Below, piece after piece: positions 38,801-51,000 of a stretch of DNA of 64,000 nt (positions are counted from its first letter, which is position 1; every line of letters starts with the position of its first letter). The translations under genes and the position numbers were made by a program. The stretch covers positions 912,501 to 976,500 of the forward strand of contig JACATO010002730.1 of NCBI GenBank assembly GCA_018389105.1, read 5' to 3'. The notes below the pieces were generated by a model. It ran no database searches, had not been told where the DNA came from, and worked only from the letters and a program-made list of their open reading frames with translations. The DNA comes from Nautilus pompilius. Its lineage: Eukaryota > Mollusca > Cephalopoda > Nautilida > Nautilidae.

Positions 38801-39884
38801 TCTGTCTTTTCGACATGGATAGGTGTGAAAATAAATATTTTTTAAACGTTCGGTGTTCAATACGTATTTATCAGTGAATGTAAGCTGAACACTGTGTAAT
38901 ATGTGGACCTGAGTCAACACAAATTATAAAAATATTTTGCTTTTCTTACTTCTGTTACGATACCATAACGTATCTTTTCGTTTACTAGAACGACAATGTA
39001 ATTATATATTACATTTGATATTTATGAAAGGATTCCATGGCTTTTATTTCTATACACATGTCAGATGGTCAGCCAAAAATTGGTGAAACATGGATAACTA
39101 ATATACTAGGGAAATTTCCATTTTAAACCCAGTAACTGATTGTCTTTTTCTAAGGCTACGGCAAACTCAGCAAAAAAAAATTACTGTTGCTAATATTAGC
39201 TCCAGAAGTGCTTTCTGGTAATGTCGCTGTTTTATTTTTCAATGAGCTGGCAGTTTAATTTGCTTTTGTTGTATAGAGGAGGATAACAGAGTTCAATATG
39301 ACATTGCATGCTGCAAACTGTTTTTTTAAGCTTCAAAGCGATCAAGCCCATTCATCCAATTATATGGTTTTTTTTAACAAAGTACATACAAGAGTAGCAG
39401 TAAACCTTTCTTTTAGAAAGAGAATACAAACAGTTTGACAAGTTCTATTTCTTTCCATTTTTCAATCTGTTTCCATAACAAACTTTTTATCGTAGTGACC
39501 TTGTCACTAACTTATCACCTACGTTGTAGTTGCGTTTCGATGCTATAGAGTTGCCGAAATTTTCAGAAGGATCTTCTACTACCAGGTAGTTTTAAATATA
39601 TGCACAAATAATTTAACTGAGCGAGTTCATGTCGAAGATATATATTGAGCACTTTGAAACAGAATTTTGAGTCTCGCTCTTTTAATGCTCTTCAGGCAAG
39701 GACTCTTCATCGGTGAATGGATAATGCAAAATACAAGCAAAAAAGACAAATGCGCTATCCGGATTATCTGGGTTGGCAAAGACAAAACCGGGTAAAATGC
39801 AAATAACACGTATTAGAATCGCATGTCATGCTTAAAAATAAACTGTTCCATAATAAGACATCTGGTGATATAGTGCACTGTGAT
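38801..39884. other. AT-rich non-coding stretch
   Basis: Nothing recognisable. Confidence 0.5.
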
Positions 39885-40940
39885 TGATTGTCACGCATGC
39901 AAGCAATCAAAAAGTGTCACACCAGCAGAACTACGAAAGTACAGACATTGATATCATTGTAGTGTGGTGAATACTATGGTTCGTGAAAATACAATATAAC
40001 ATGATAAGCGTATAGAAATCAAAGTCTTAAAGACTACTCCGTGAAACAGGTTGCAGCCCGACTTCTCACTTCAGAAGGAGCCGTATGCCAACCCTCTAAT
40101 GCGGATACGTGAAACTGATACTGTTGACAATAGGCACAGTCATGGAATAAAGCCAAAACTCTCTAAAATGATGCTAAATATTTCAGCGTATGTTCTCTAT
40201 ACGATAGACAATAAGCAAGTAAAGATCTTGCAAACGACAGTTGCCAGTACTGGTGTTAGCGTTATTCAAGAACAGTACGATACACATTGATGCGAAGTGG
40301 ATTTCATGCATCTGTAGCTGCTAAAAACCTTTGATGAGAAGCAAATGAACAACAAGGCCAAACTTTGCAAAAGAAATGAAAGAGTGAGATGACCAAACTT
40401 GAAAGAAGGTGCTTTTTACACATGAGTCCAAGTTCGAATTGTTTGGCAATAATCGACGGCATTTTGAAGGAATACGAGTATGAAGCTATATATGTCAGTC
40501 AAGGTTTTTGGAAATTTGCATTACAACGAAGGTATACTTACTGCCGAAAGATAAAGGCAGTTTGTTATTCATCAGGCCATCCTCTCAGGAAATCATCCCA
40601 ATGGATAGCCATTTATGACAATCACCTTGGGCAAATAGGCGATGTGGTGTAAAAGTAAATGGAATGTAAAGAGGCTCATAAACACTTTCCAAAGGTGAGA
40701 TGGCCTGCCTAATCACCTTTTAGAAACATCAATGAGGATACATAAGGTTATATGGCTACTGATAAAGTCAAATGGAAACAAAACACCTGGAATGAATTGT
40801 GAAAAGTACTACAGCATATTTAGAACAATATTCCACAGACATACGTTGATATTCTGTATGAGAACATGAAAACAATGTGCCATGCTCTATATAAAAGAAA
40901 GACTCTCATACCAAATACTAATGCATTCTACATTGTTTTT
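39885..40940 (+). mobile_element. Decayed Tc1-like element, copy 2
   Basis: Blocks line up with those of the relic at 10080-10940: the GCAAGCAATC start, a tail with CATACCAAATACTAATG, and the central coding part. Here WTKLERRCFLHMSPSSNCLA and neighbouring frames give W-x-x-VLFTHESKFELFGNNRR (40395-40460), the first catalytic block of Tc1 transposases. The two segments opening at 40051 and 40389 are remnants of one gene now in different frames. Compared with copy 1 it keeps more of the N-terminal coding region. Both are old, with many differences between them. Confidence 0.6.
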
Positions 40941-43900
40941 AAATTTTTTTCTGTAATAGTGTAATTTGTATGTATTATATTGGTCTCTAAGTTTCCGTTA
41001 CTCATTATTCGTGCATATTCTCTTTGTGTTTCCATTATTATTTCAAATACTGCACATTGCTTTACGTCTACGATGTTATATAAAATATCTTCTCCAGAAA
41101 CAACAAACAACAATTACTTTTAGATGGTGTGAAAACGAAAGAACGGGTACATTGGAGAATGCTTCTTGTTGATTATGCATTTATTTGTCTTAGTGTACTT
41201 AGTAAACAATTGTTGCTTTCGGTTTCTGTCCTACTCGAAAATTTCATGTAGGTGCTTAAGTAAAAGCTCTCCAGATTATTTTACCTAGTTAATTAGAAAA
41301 CAATTTGAAGGTCGAAGTACGGCTCTGTTATCAAAAGCGATTCTAAATAAGGTTAATGACCAGGTGTCAGCAGGTATTAATTCATGTTCTCGATCACAAA
41401 AGAGTGCGACGTGAAATAATATTCTCACGCTCATGGAAGGGGGTAATGCTAAACACGTGGCTTTAGAAGGCAGCACACGTGCTGCCACTCAGCCTCAGAA
41501 TTCTTCACAGCCAACCTCTGTAATATCTTTGGGTTTAAGTTATATTAAATATTAGGACTAGGAAATAGGAGGTAAGCAACATACAGAACTTTAACTTTTT
41601 TTTTTTTCATCATTGACAGTGAGGTAAAAAATTAATTTTGATTCAGTGAATTTGGGATTTTGGATTATTTCGCTCTCGCTGCGTTTACTTTTCGGATTTG
41701 ATGATGGTCATCAAATTGGTTTATCGTCGTCAGAAAGACGTTTATGCGGCTGATTTTCTACCAGATATGCATAGATTTGATGGATAAATTGTGGAATGGT
41801 CGTCTCAAAAGTGTGCCAATAACCTTGCATTAGTACTATAGAGATAAAATTCTTGTAGGCCGCTTGGCTATTTGAAAAAAAAAAAACATATCAACCCAAA
41901 TTTAATCCTAGAGAAAAGTATGAAATTGATGAGCAATGACGTTCTCACTGATTACATGCGATAGATAAGCAGCTCTGATTTTCTATAAGGGTTCCAGATG
42001 AAAAATAAACATTTGGTAGAAATTCTTCACCGGAGGGATTTTTCTGAACCAATAGAATGAATTTTTTACGAAGTAAAATATTTAAGTTCGAAGTATGATA
42101 GATTTAGTATATAAAGATTATTTTGGTGCCTTTCAAGTTAATTTAAAAATTGTAAATAAACTATTTTATTTAGTGCTAGATGGAAAGAAAAACTATCGTC
42201 GCTGATTTTGAAAATAAGCGATTTCATCCCATGCTAAGATAATTATTTATTTACTTTATTGATACATCAAATAGTCGATATTTTACTGGTTGTTCTGACA
42301 GTTTTTTAAAGATGCCAAGTGCAAAATAAGTTTTGTTTAATTGTGTCGAAACGCTCGATAAAATCGCTCCGGGTGGGGGGCTAACATCTTGCGAAGTGCC
42401 TTTAATTATTTATGCTTCTGTTGTCGTTTACTAAATTAATCTCTCTGAATACTATATATTGTATATATTTTACTTTTTCGAATGATCTGAAATTACTTGC
42501 AAATAGTTGTTAAATTCTATATTCGTAAATGACAGTTTTTTAAAGCTTTTTTGTTAGTTTTCTTTCGTAACAAGCAGAAATTTAGAGAAATTTAGTTTGA
42601 GCTTTGCTAATGACCGGACGTCGTCATCTTCAAGTTTTCCGATACACTTTGTCCAGGGTTGGCCGATTTCTGTTTTTGGTTTTAGCTGTTTATTCTTGTT
42701 ATTTTATAATTTTGTTGTATTAGAAAGACTGAACGGTCAATGGTTGAACAAATACATACAGCTCGAAATCTGACTTCGTTTCTAATTAGTTTTATGGCTT
42801 TTAACTAAGCCAACATTTTTTTTTTTTTAGTTTGAAGCAAAAAATGTATCTGGTTAGTACGAAATACCCATTTCCTTGATCATAATGCATAACTACTTTT
42901 TTATATCAGATTTTTTAAAAGAATTAAATTTGAGAATTTATTTAGTAGCAGATCAAGTAGAAAATTACTATATATTTCTCCTGTGGGTGCTGGTTCGTAA
43001 GATTACCCTTGCGTCTTAGTCAAGTGTGTAGTGTGAGCGAAGGTGTGACTGTAAATGGCTGAGCGAGGGTGTGTGTATGTGTTCACGCTGCCCGGCCTAG
43101 TTATAGTTCTGGTTGTGTTTTCTAGGTTAAGAGAAAAAATATTAGTGAAAAACATTTTGGTAACTTTAATGGTAGTTTTCCCTTATTAGGTTTGTTTGTT
43201 TTCAATTCATCTGACAGCACATTATAATACCAACGGATGGAGAGAAGATAAGGAGCTTATTTGTTGGAATGGAATGTTTGCATTGCGTCCCCTTTAGATA
43301 TTTGTAAAGGGAGAATTTCAACAGCACACGTAGCAATCTATTCGTTCTATGTAAGCGGCTGCTAAAATGCATTATTTTCTTTTATTTTTAAAGTACTGCT
43401 TATTTTGGCAGGGTAGACTATTGGAGATGTTTAAAATATATTTCGGAAGATATTTTATTTTTTAAAAGAAAAAACCCATCTCTGTTTGAGATATAGTAAA
43501 TCTCCCACTAATAACCCATACATAAATAATGCATATAATTGCGCTTATTTTTTAGGTGAAAATGTTCAGAACCTTTTATTGCGGAGAGTATCACATCGTC
43601 TCCTTCCTTGAGATTTTGTACTTCAGTTTTCTTTGCATACTTGATTACACATTTGTGCTGCTCGTGACTATTTTAATCAATCAGAGAGATCAGTTCTACA
43701 ACTCTATCATATCGGTTAACAAAACCGATTATCTTAAGCTGCTTCTAGAGTTTACATAAATATGCACGTGGAAAATCTCTATTTGCAATTATCTAATAGC
43801 AATCAATCTAAGTTATCAATTTGGTTAGAGGGACTAGACATAGAAATTCCTGTACTACTCCAAGGGATCTGATTCCTCAGGAAAGCACTGGTATACCATA

Positions 43901-44226
43901 CGTGATACTTACCTTTCCAAATGTATAAATCACCTTGACAATTATTGAATATAAGTAGGTATCTGACGATTTATCCAGAAAAGAACAACGAAACAGGAAA
44001 CATAAAGTTCATGAAGAAATTACCAAAACGTTCTCTCTATTTATTAAAAATACAATTTTGACAAATTAATTTTTCATAGCCCACCTTCTGGTTTAAAAAA
44101 ACAAAACATACCCGCCTGGGTATATTTCGTTTCTAACTGGAGGTCCAATTTAGTCTAATTAATTATTTGAAGTTCAATAGTATCTTTGGCATCATACTTT
44201 TTTGTTTATTTTTTTTTCTTTTACAG
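40941..44226. other. Non-coding stretch, unassigned
   Basis: No gene is supported. A patch at 42970-43130 is GT-rich and less AT-rich than its surroundings but shows no tRNA or SINE signal. Small frames at 40966-41172, 41285-41488 and 43556-43759 have no domains. Confidence 0.45.
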
Positions 44227-44397
44227 ACTAAGATAGTTAAGAAACAGCAGATAAACAATCAGCACACTTTCATATGGTTTATATTTCACTGTCTAAATAT
44301 TGGATACACGCCTATGAGTATTAGGAAGAGTATCAGATTAGATGATGTTTTGGAGCACATCAATAAACTACAAAGTGTAAAGCGAAAAGAGATATGA
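44227..44397 (+). other. Candidate terminal exon
   Basis: A very strong pyrimidine tract of about 25 bases ends in TTTTACAG (AG at 44225-44226). An open frame then runs 56 codons to TGA at 44395-44397. It is basic and has no hydrophobic bias (KIVKKQQINN, SIRKSIRLDD, LQSVKRKEI). An upstream partner exon is not visible. Chance is quite possible in DNA of this composition. Confidence 0.2.
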
Positions 44398-44845
44398 TAT
44401 AAAGTAGTATCTAAAAGCACATCAGAAGAAAAATAACATACTTTTTGTGAAAAACAAACTAACAAAGTAATAGAATTTATTTTTACTTAAAAATATATAA
44501 TGCAGATTTATTTTTCAGGTCAAATGGTGAAGAATAATAGAACACAAATATTCTTTGAGCAAGTTTACAGAGGAGATTTTTTTAGGATCTCTCAGAATAT
44601 GTGTACCGAACAAACGAACAGCTAACACGTACTATCTGATAAGTCATTGTCCAGAGGAAATAGTTATAAAGAGTCTATGCGTAACTAGTATGTCAATTAT
44701 AAATTTGTAAATGATGCTGTGGTATTTAATGAAACTTACTTTACCTACTCTACATCAATAGTATTTTTCTTTACAAACTACGAAAATATATTTTTTTGCA
44801 AGATTTGTTTACGAGCAAACTGTTTTTTTGTTTTTTTTTACACAG

Positions 44846-44926
44846 GAAGTTCAGGAAAACTTGGATGCTGAGAGATTTCCTTTTCTTGAAAGACGGGTCG
44901 AAGGCTGGAGCATCTCATATTACTGA
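44846..44926 (+). other. Candidate terminal exon
   Basis: A long T-rich tract ends in TTACACAG (AG at 44844-44845). The first frame after it reads EVQENLDAERFPFLERRVEG and stops at TGA 44924-44926, 27 codons including the stop. The charged, balanced composition is unlike the Phe/Ile/Asn-rich chance frames around it, which is the main reason to list it. A second frame over the same bases is also open, so the evidence is weak. Confidence 0.2.
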
Positions 44927-46619
44927 CTCAGAGCAAGGATGTGCGGATTCGAAAATCATCAAAAACCTATTCCATCTATTTTAATTAAAAACTATAATGA
45001 TACAACCGTTACCAACACAGCAAAATATTTACTTCTGAAAGGAAAACAAAAATGCGTTTCATTGTTATGTGGGAAATTTATGACCTTTTTCTTTTATAAA
45101 ATTACAAATCATCAAAATTGAAAGATAGGAATAATATATAATTAAATTAATTTTAAAAATATATATATGGCATGGAAAGGCCAATCAAGATTAAACTATT
45201 TGGATTTTCAACAAAGATTGTTATACATTTCTAATTTATGTATTATTATGATAGTCTAACTATTATTAAGTGTTGATTTTTCGCAAAATATAATAATTTT
45301 GACCTATAATGCACAAAAATAAATGCATTACTTCTTTATGTACAAAAATAATTGTTCATGATTTATCAACTACGCAATGCAAAATAAACATTGAGCCATT
45401 TTTTTCTTTGACGATATATGTACACGATATTTAATTCAGTTAATTAGAGAGAAGGAATCATTAGAAATAATAATAAATATAACAAAAAAGAAAAAGAAAT
45501 GCACGCGAAGAAATTTTAGAAACGTATTTATAAAATATTTTGTTGCATGAAACAACTGTAATGTATTCCAATCGTTTGCATTATAAAATAAAACGTTTAT
45601 CATAAAGATAAATCTTTATGTTGGCGTTTAATTTATAATCCTGGGAAAACGATCAGTAATCGCACAATGAATATTCGCCTTTTGTAATAAAAAAGGAAGA
45701 AAATCCAGATTATTATATTTCTTATACCTCGTTTCAGTTCCCCAATTCTGTCCACACACAATCTTGACTTCTTATGCTTGATGTGGCAAAGCATAGGCTT
45801 AGAAATGTTAACATGTATTTAGAAATAAGAAAATAAATAAATATATAATACAAACAAACAGTAGCTTAATCTATCCAAGTACACTTATGGGAACGTACGT
45901 ATGTATGAAGGTATTTCATCAATAGTTAGGAAAACAAAAAAAAAATTCCACGTACATGACGTATCATTGAACGATGTTGACCTCTACGTATTCAGAGACA
46001 CGATGAAAGCGATAAAACAAAATAAAGATTAATACATATGAAAGAAAATATAACAGAAACAAATTCAAGGAAAATGTTGTCATTTACTCTCTTCTTGTCT
46101 AAACATAAAATAAGATAGAAAACGTAGTAGTTGGCACAAACTTATAAAACCGTTGCATTGTAAACATGCCTAACTAAAATCGAGTATATTAAACATTAGT
46201 GGTTTCTGCGTTCATCAGTTTCTGTTCAGATGTGCATTTCTACGCCTGAGAATTTCACAGACGTTTTAAATTTTATCTTTCTTTCTATTACACTAATTAA
46301 CGCCGAACGTTCTTTTAATTTATTCGATCCAGCTTATTTAAGTACCTGCTAAATAATAATTTTATTTTTTACATTTAATTTCAGGTAAAGAGCATCTTTC
46401 AAACCAGAAACGGTAATCTGTTTTGAAGATTTTCTCACAAATTGTTGGTAGAAAAACACTGAGTAAACCTTATTAATTTTAATGATTTATCTTACTTTGT
46501 TTTTCTAGATTTTTTTACTGAATTAAATTCTACTGTTGTTTTTCTTAATTTGTTTTTTTAAAGCATCACGATGAACATGCAATCTATTTTGTTTCTGATT
46601 ATCATTAAAGGATCCAAGA
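44927..46619. other. AT-rich non-coding stretch
   Basis: Nothing recognisable. Confidence 0.5.
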
Positions 46620-46925
46620 GAAGTGACTGTTGTGTTGTACATCATTCTCTACAAGGAAAATAATTCTGGTGAGGAAGCATTGTCCCTCAGATGTCCAATG
46701 ACAGCGTTTCCTATTCTGCGCGAATTGAAATCCGTCATTTCGAGCTTCGGCTATAAAAATTCCCTACTGGCTCCTAGAAGAAGCAATGCTACCGGCTGGT
46801 ACAAAAGAACGAACGGAAACCATGATAGGAAAGTATGCTAATTCAAGAGAATCCCGACCGGGAATCGAACTTAGGCCATTAGCCTTGGCATTTTAGTAGA
46901 CTATCCTCTGGGCCAAAAACCAATT
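46620..46925 (-). mobile_element. tRNA-derived SINE (minus)
   Basis: Read on the minus strand, the head near 46920-46850 holds TGGCCCAGAGG, a very good Pol III A box. It is followed at normal tRNA spacing by AGTTCGATTCC, a B box one base from ideal. A body of roughly 230 bases follows, with segments such as GCTTCTTCTAGGAGCC and GAAACGCTGTCATTGGAC. No 3' tail or target duplication is clear. The body overlaps a chance plus-strand frame at 46623-46841. Amplification would rely on a partner LINE, which is not present in the window. Confidence 0.65.
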
Positions 46926-47470
46926 AGAAAAAAGCTTTATAAATCAAAAATGCCAACAATCGTTTTGATGACTAATTGTGCAATAATTGCTTCTTCCTTA
47001 AATTTATCGTCCAGATACATACGTTATATGCATGTATAATAGCGCCCCCCTTCAGGAGATTACTTTTAGCTATGGCACTATGTTATTTTCGAGCCTCCAC
47101 GGATTTCTTAGTTTTCGGCGTAACTGCTCAGTTTTCTTCAAACGTCGATGGAGAATCCATTTATGCTCCACGAGATTTCTGTAAAAGCCCAGCGTGTTTC
47201 CAACGATCAACAAGTAATGGGAATCTAAGTTTTCAGCGGAGTCATATTTCTGTCAATAAACTGAAATTGAGGCTGTCAGGTCCTCGGTAAATTAAACCCA
47301 TCAACCTGTTTCTAAATCAGCAGTGAGATGTAAACTTTCTCTTTATCAGCAACCACCGCATCACTCACTATTCAATCCAGCTGCTTACCATTGCTGGTCT
47401 TTGTAGTCTTGCAAAGTCTTTCCTCTGGAGCCAAACGCCAGCCGCCCTAATGAGCCAAAAGTTGGAAATA
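46926..47470. other. Less AT-rich unassigned block
   Basis: It holds a 104-codon plus-strand frame (46976-47290) with no recognisable domain. The base composition contrasts with both neighbours and continues beyond the frame to about 47460. It may be a worn repeat, given the SINE directly beside it, or a conserved non-coding piece. Confidence 0.35.
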
Positions 47471-48047
47471 AATATCCTTGTGGTCCGAATATTTAGAGAT
47501 TAGGCTATACGTTAATAATACAACAGAGTCGCAGATAAGCACAATTACTTTTATCCAAGATTAATTATATGGCACATATAAAGCAATATAGACACAAAAT
47601 GCACCTTTCCTTGAACCACATTGCGTTTGTATAAAATTATCAGATATCCAAATAAAATGATTTATCTGATACAGCAATAAAATAATGAATTGCTAAATTA
47701 CGATGTTGCAAATATATACAGGTTATGGTGATACATTATTAATAGCAGTGTTTTACAAGTATATAATGAAGAATTTCATGTAGTATTAATACCTTTTTCT
47801 TTCTGCTAAGGTGTGTATCAGTAATCTAACTATTTCATGATAGGTAACAGAAGACAAAATCAGTCTTTACAAAGTCCCTTAAAAAATCAAAGCTGAATCA
47901 TTTTGTGGGAATTTAGAAGTAAATTATTTATTATTATATTTTATATCGTGTGAATATCGTGTAAATGTGGTATTCAGTAAGAAGAGCTAATATTTGTCCA
48001 GTAATATAATTAATAAGAAATGTAAGACACGCAATTAAACATGCTGA
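47471..48047. other. AT-rich non-coding stretch
   Basis: Nothing recognisable. Confidence 0.5.
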
Positions 48048-48076
48048 ACACACACACACACACATATATATATATT
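48048..48076. repeat. (CA)n(TA)n microsatellite
   Basis: About eight CA units followed directly by TA units. Confidence 0.9.
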
Positions 48077-51000
48077 TAAAACTAGAAATACATTCTTATG
48101 TTCTTTAGCACATTTCAAATAAAAATCTAAAGAATCAACAAAGGCGTTTATGCAGTTTGAAAACATTACTAGTATTTGTGATTCGATTTTAATGTTAAAA
48201 TTATTAACCACAGAATAAAATTAATATACAATTCACGGAATATCTATTCAGAATCTATAATCTTGAGTTTTAAACTATTTTCTATGTTAGTGCACTATGT
48301 AGTAGTGATGTCAACTAACTGGATACTTTCTTTGGTCTTAGAGCAGCAGCGGCTATGCGCGTTTTAAAATTACCATAGTTGTGGAAGAAATTAAAGAATT
48401 AAATTGTATACCGATTAAATTAACTAATGTTTATCAAGAATGCTCCTTTAAGAAATGAAGTTTATTTCATTAATAGGCGAGAATGAATTGGAACTTGGTA
48501 GAGAGAAATATCTAACCCTGATGCTTGTATTTTCTTTAGCTGCAGCAAAAAAAAAAAAAATTAACTTGGTTTCGATTGCAAGAACTTGGCTTATTTGTGT
48601 AATTTTTAAGAGTGTGGCTGTCGTTTCGTATTAGTCACCTGAAACTTCACGCCATTAGCTCTGCAAACACTTTCAGATGTTTTTCAGCCAGCAGCGACTA
48701 GAACATCGAAGAGTGCATGCTGTTCACGTGGCGCGGGGAGAGGGGCGGGAGACGACTGACTGACTATCCAACCAAGCTCTTACTGATTTGCCGTGTTGAT
48801 TCTAGACATCCCAAAGTCAAACATTATAATAAATAAATAAATCACAGGTGCGTCTCTTTTGCTGATCCTATTGATGTGCTTTTCTTAATCGATCCAATCT
48901 GTTTATACATTGCAGTAATTAAACACAAGTGTCCTTGGTCGATTGGAAACAGCAAGCTAAACGCAAATATCACATAAATAAGCCAATGAGTCTTGTTTAC
49001 CGTTTCGGGTTTGTAGAACTGACTAGGGTTTCTTGCTGTAGCTGTGATCTGAGTTTGCGAGCACTGTGGATGTCGCATGTGGAACGCTACCGACAACAGA
49101 CGATGTAAACTAAAAATCAACAAACTAGGAAGTAGACGGGCTGTTTACGCGTATACCCTCCTTATATGTAGAAAATGCGCTTTAAAAAGAAACTTAAATT
49201 AACGTTTCAATATTTTTTTTAATAAATGAACTGGGTGTAGCTTTAAGTGATAACGATACCCACCCTTATTATATTATATGTGGCGTTTGCTAAGATGTAG
49301 AACTTTCTAAAAAAGATCAAAACAAATACTGTTGAATTATGCAGTGAAAAAGCTACGTGGCATTCACTGAAAGAATAGATACAGACACATTAGATTGGTA
49401 GGGACAGCGTGACGTCGAAACGAATGGGAATTTTCATTTACATTTATTCTTGGTGTTTTCTGAAAGCGCCTATTTGATGTATCTGCTACTTCATTATTGA
49501 GCAAAAGATTTCCTTATTCCCAAAAGACATAGACAGACACAAGCGACCACTTTTTTATGAGTGCGCATAAGTATCCATCTTGGTAGAACTTGTATTTGAA
49601 TTTTAATTCTTTCAAGGCTGAGATCTAATTATTGTGTTTTATGCAAATTGATATTATTTAAAACCTTATTAAATTTTAATGAGCTTGTCAGTAAGATATA
49701 AACTTAAACTTATTAAGAAATAAAATAAAACTTTAATTATATCTGCTCGCTTGTTAAATAATTAGAAAAAAAATAGATGTAGAAACTTTCAATGTTTTAT
49801 CGAATTAAATCAGAGACTCAATTTAAAATAAATTAAGTAAATAAAATGAACATACTGTCGCATGTTTCAGAATAACTGTGTCGGTCTGTTTTAACTGCTT
49901 TACACGCTTAACAGAAAAGAAACTGTACTTTGTCTTTATTGTCTGACATAATGTCATTTAATATATTTCATATTTAATGTCTTGTAAATACCACGTAAAG
50001 ATGGATTGGTTAGTTTGTTTTCGTTCTTCATAGCAGTCATTAAAGATGAACTAACCTTGTGACTTTCTCCAGCAAAAAGATTTGTTTCATAAGATTCAAT
50101 GAATATATGATATGACTATATGAAATAATTAAATGCCCAATTATGCTTGTTGCGCGCTAACTGTGTTAGCAGTTATTATCGATTAAAACAAGGAAATACA
50201 TAACTTATTGAAATAAGCCGGTCTTCAGGATCGATTTGCGAAGAACATATATTTTGTTAGTCTATCAAAGTATAAATTTATATTACCTTATTTTGCACTT
50301 GCATATTTACCTGCTCTTCTCTTTAGATATACACAACTCTACCCTGTCAGTAAAGATGCATAAAATGAATGATGTTATGGCATTTACTGTTATAGGTAGA
50401 TTTACACATTGTACTTACTGATAAATAAAATTCGAATTTTTTTTTTAAATGGCTTAAACCTTGTAATTTCTAGAGGATATCAGCAAGATTCAATGATCAG
50501 ATGTAGAAGATTAATAGGAATTTTCACACTTAGGAATGGAATTGTGCAAGTAAATTTAAACCATTACCCACAATGTGACAGACTACGGCATCGATTGATG
50601 TTCGGCCTGAAAAAATATGTAAACTAGATGTGTAAAGTTTATAGCCGAATAGAGCTCAGCAAGGACTTATACTTTGTCAGTAAAGTTAACGTCTAATTTT
50701 ACATGATATTCTCGCCATAAATATACCTCACATAATTTTATTGAAACACTATTTTGTGCATGCTATTTAAATTCTGTAAAAATTGTTAAAGAAATAATTA
50801 CTGAGAGTTACGAGGATGTAGCGTTTACAATTTATTACTAAATAATTCGTTTTGTATATTATGTAATATTAACATATTGGCGAGATAGTTCAAACCAGTT
50901 AATTCTGAGAGATATAATGTTTTAATGTTTTAAGCAGCTTCTCAGCTTTTCTCAGTCGTCGTCACTATATTGTGAATTGAACACGCAATCTTTCGCTATT

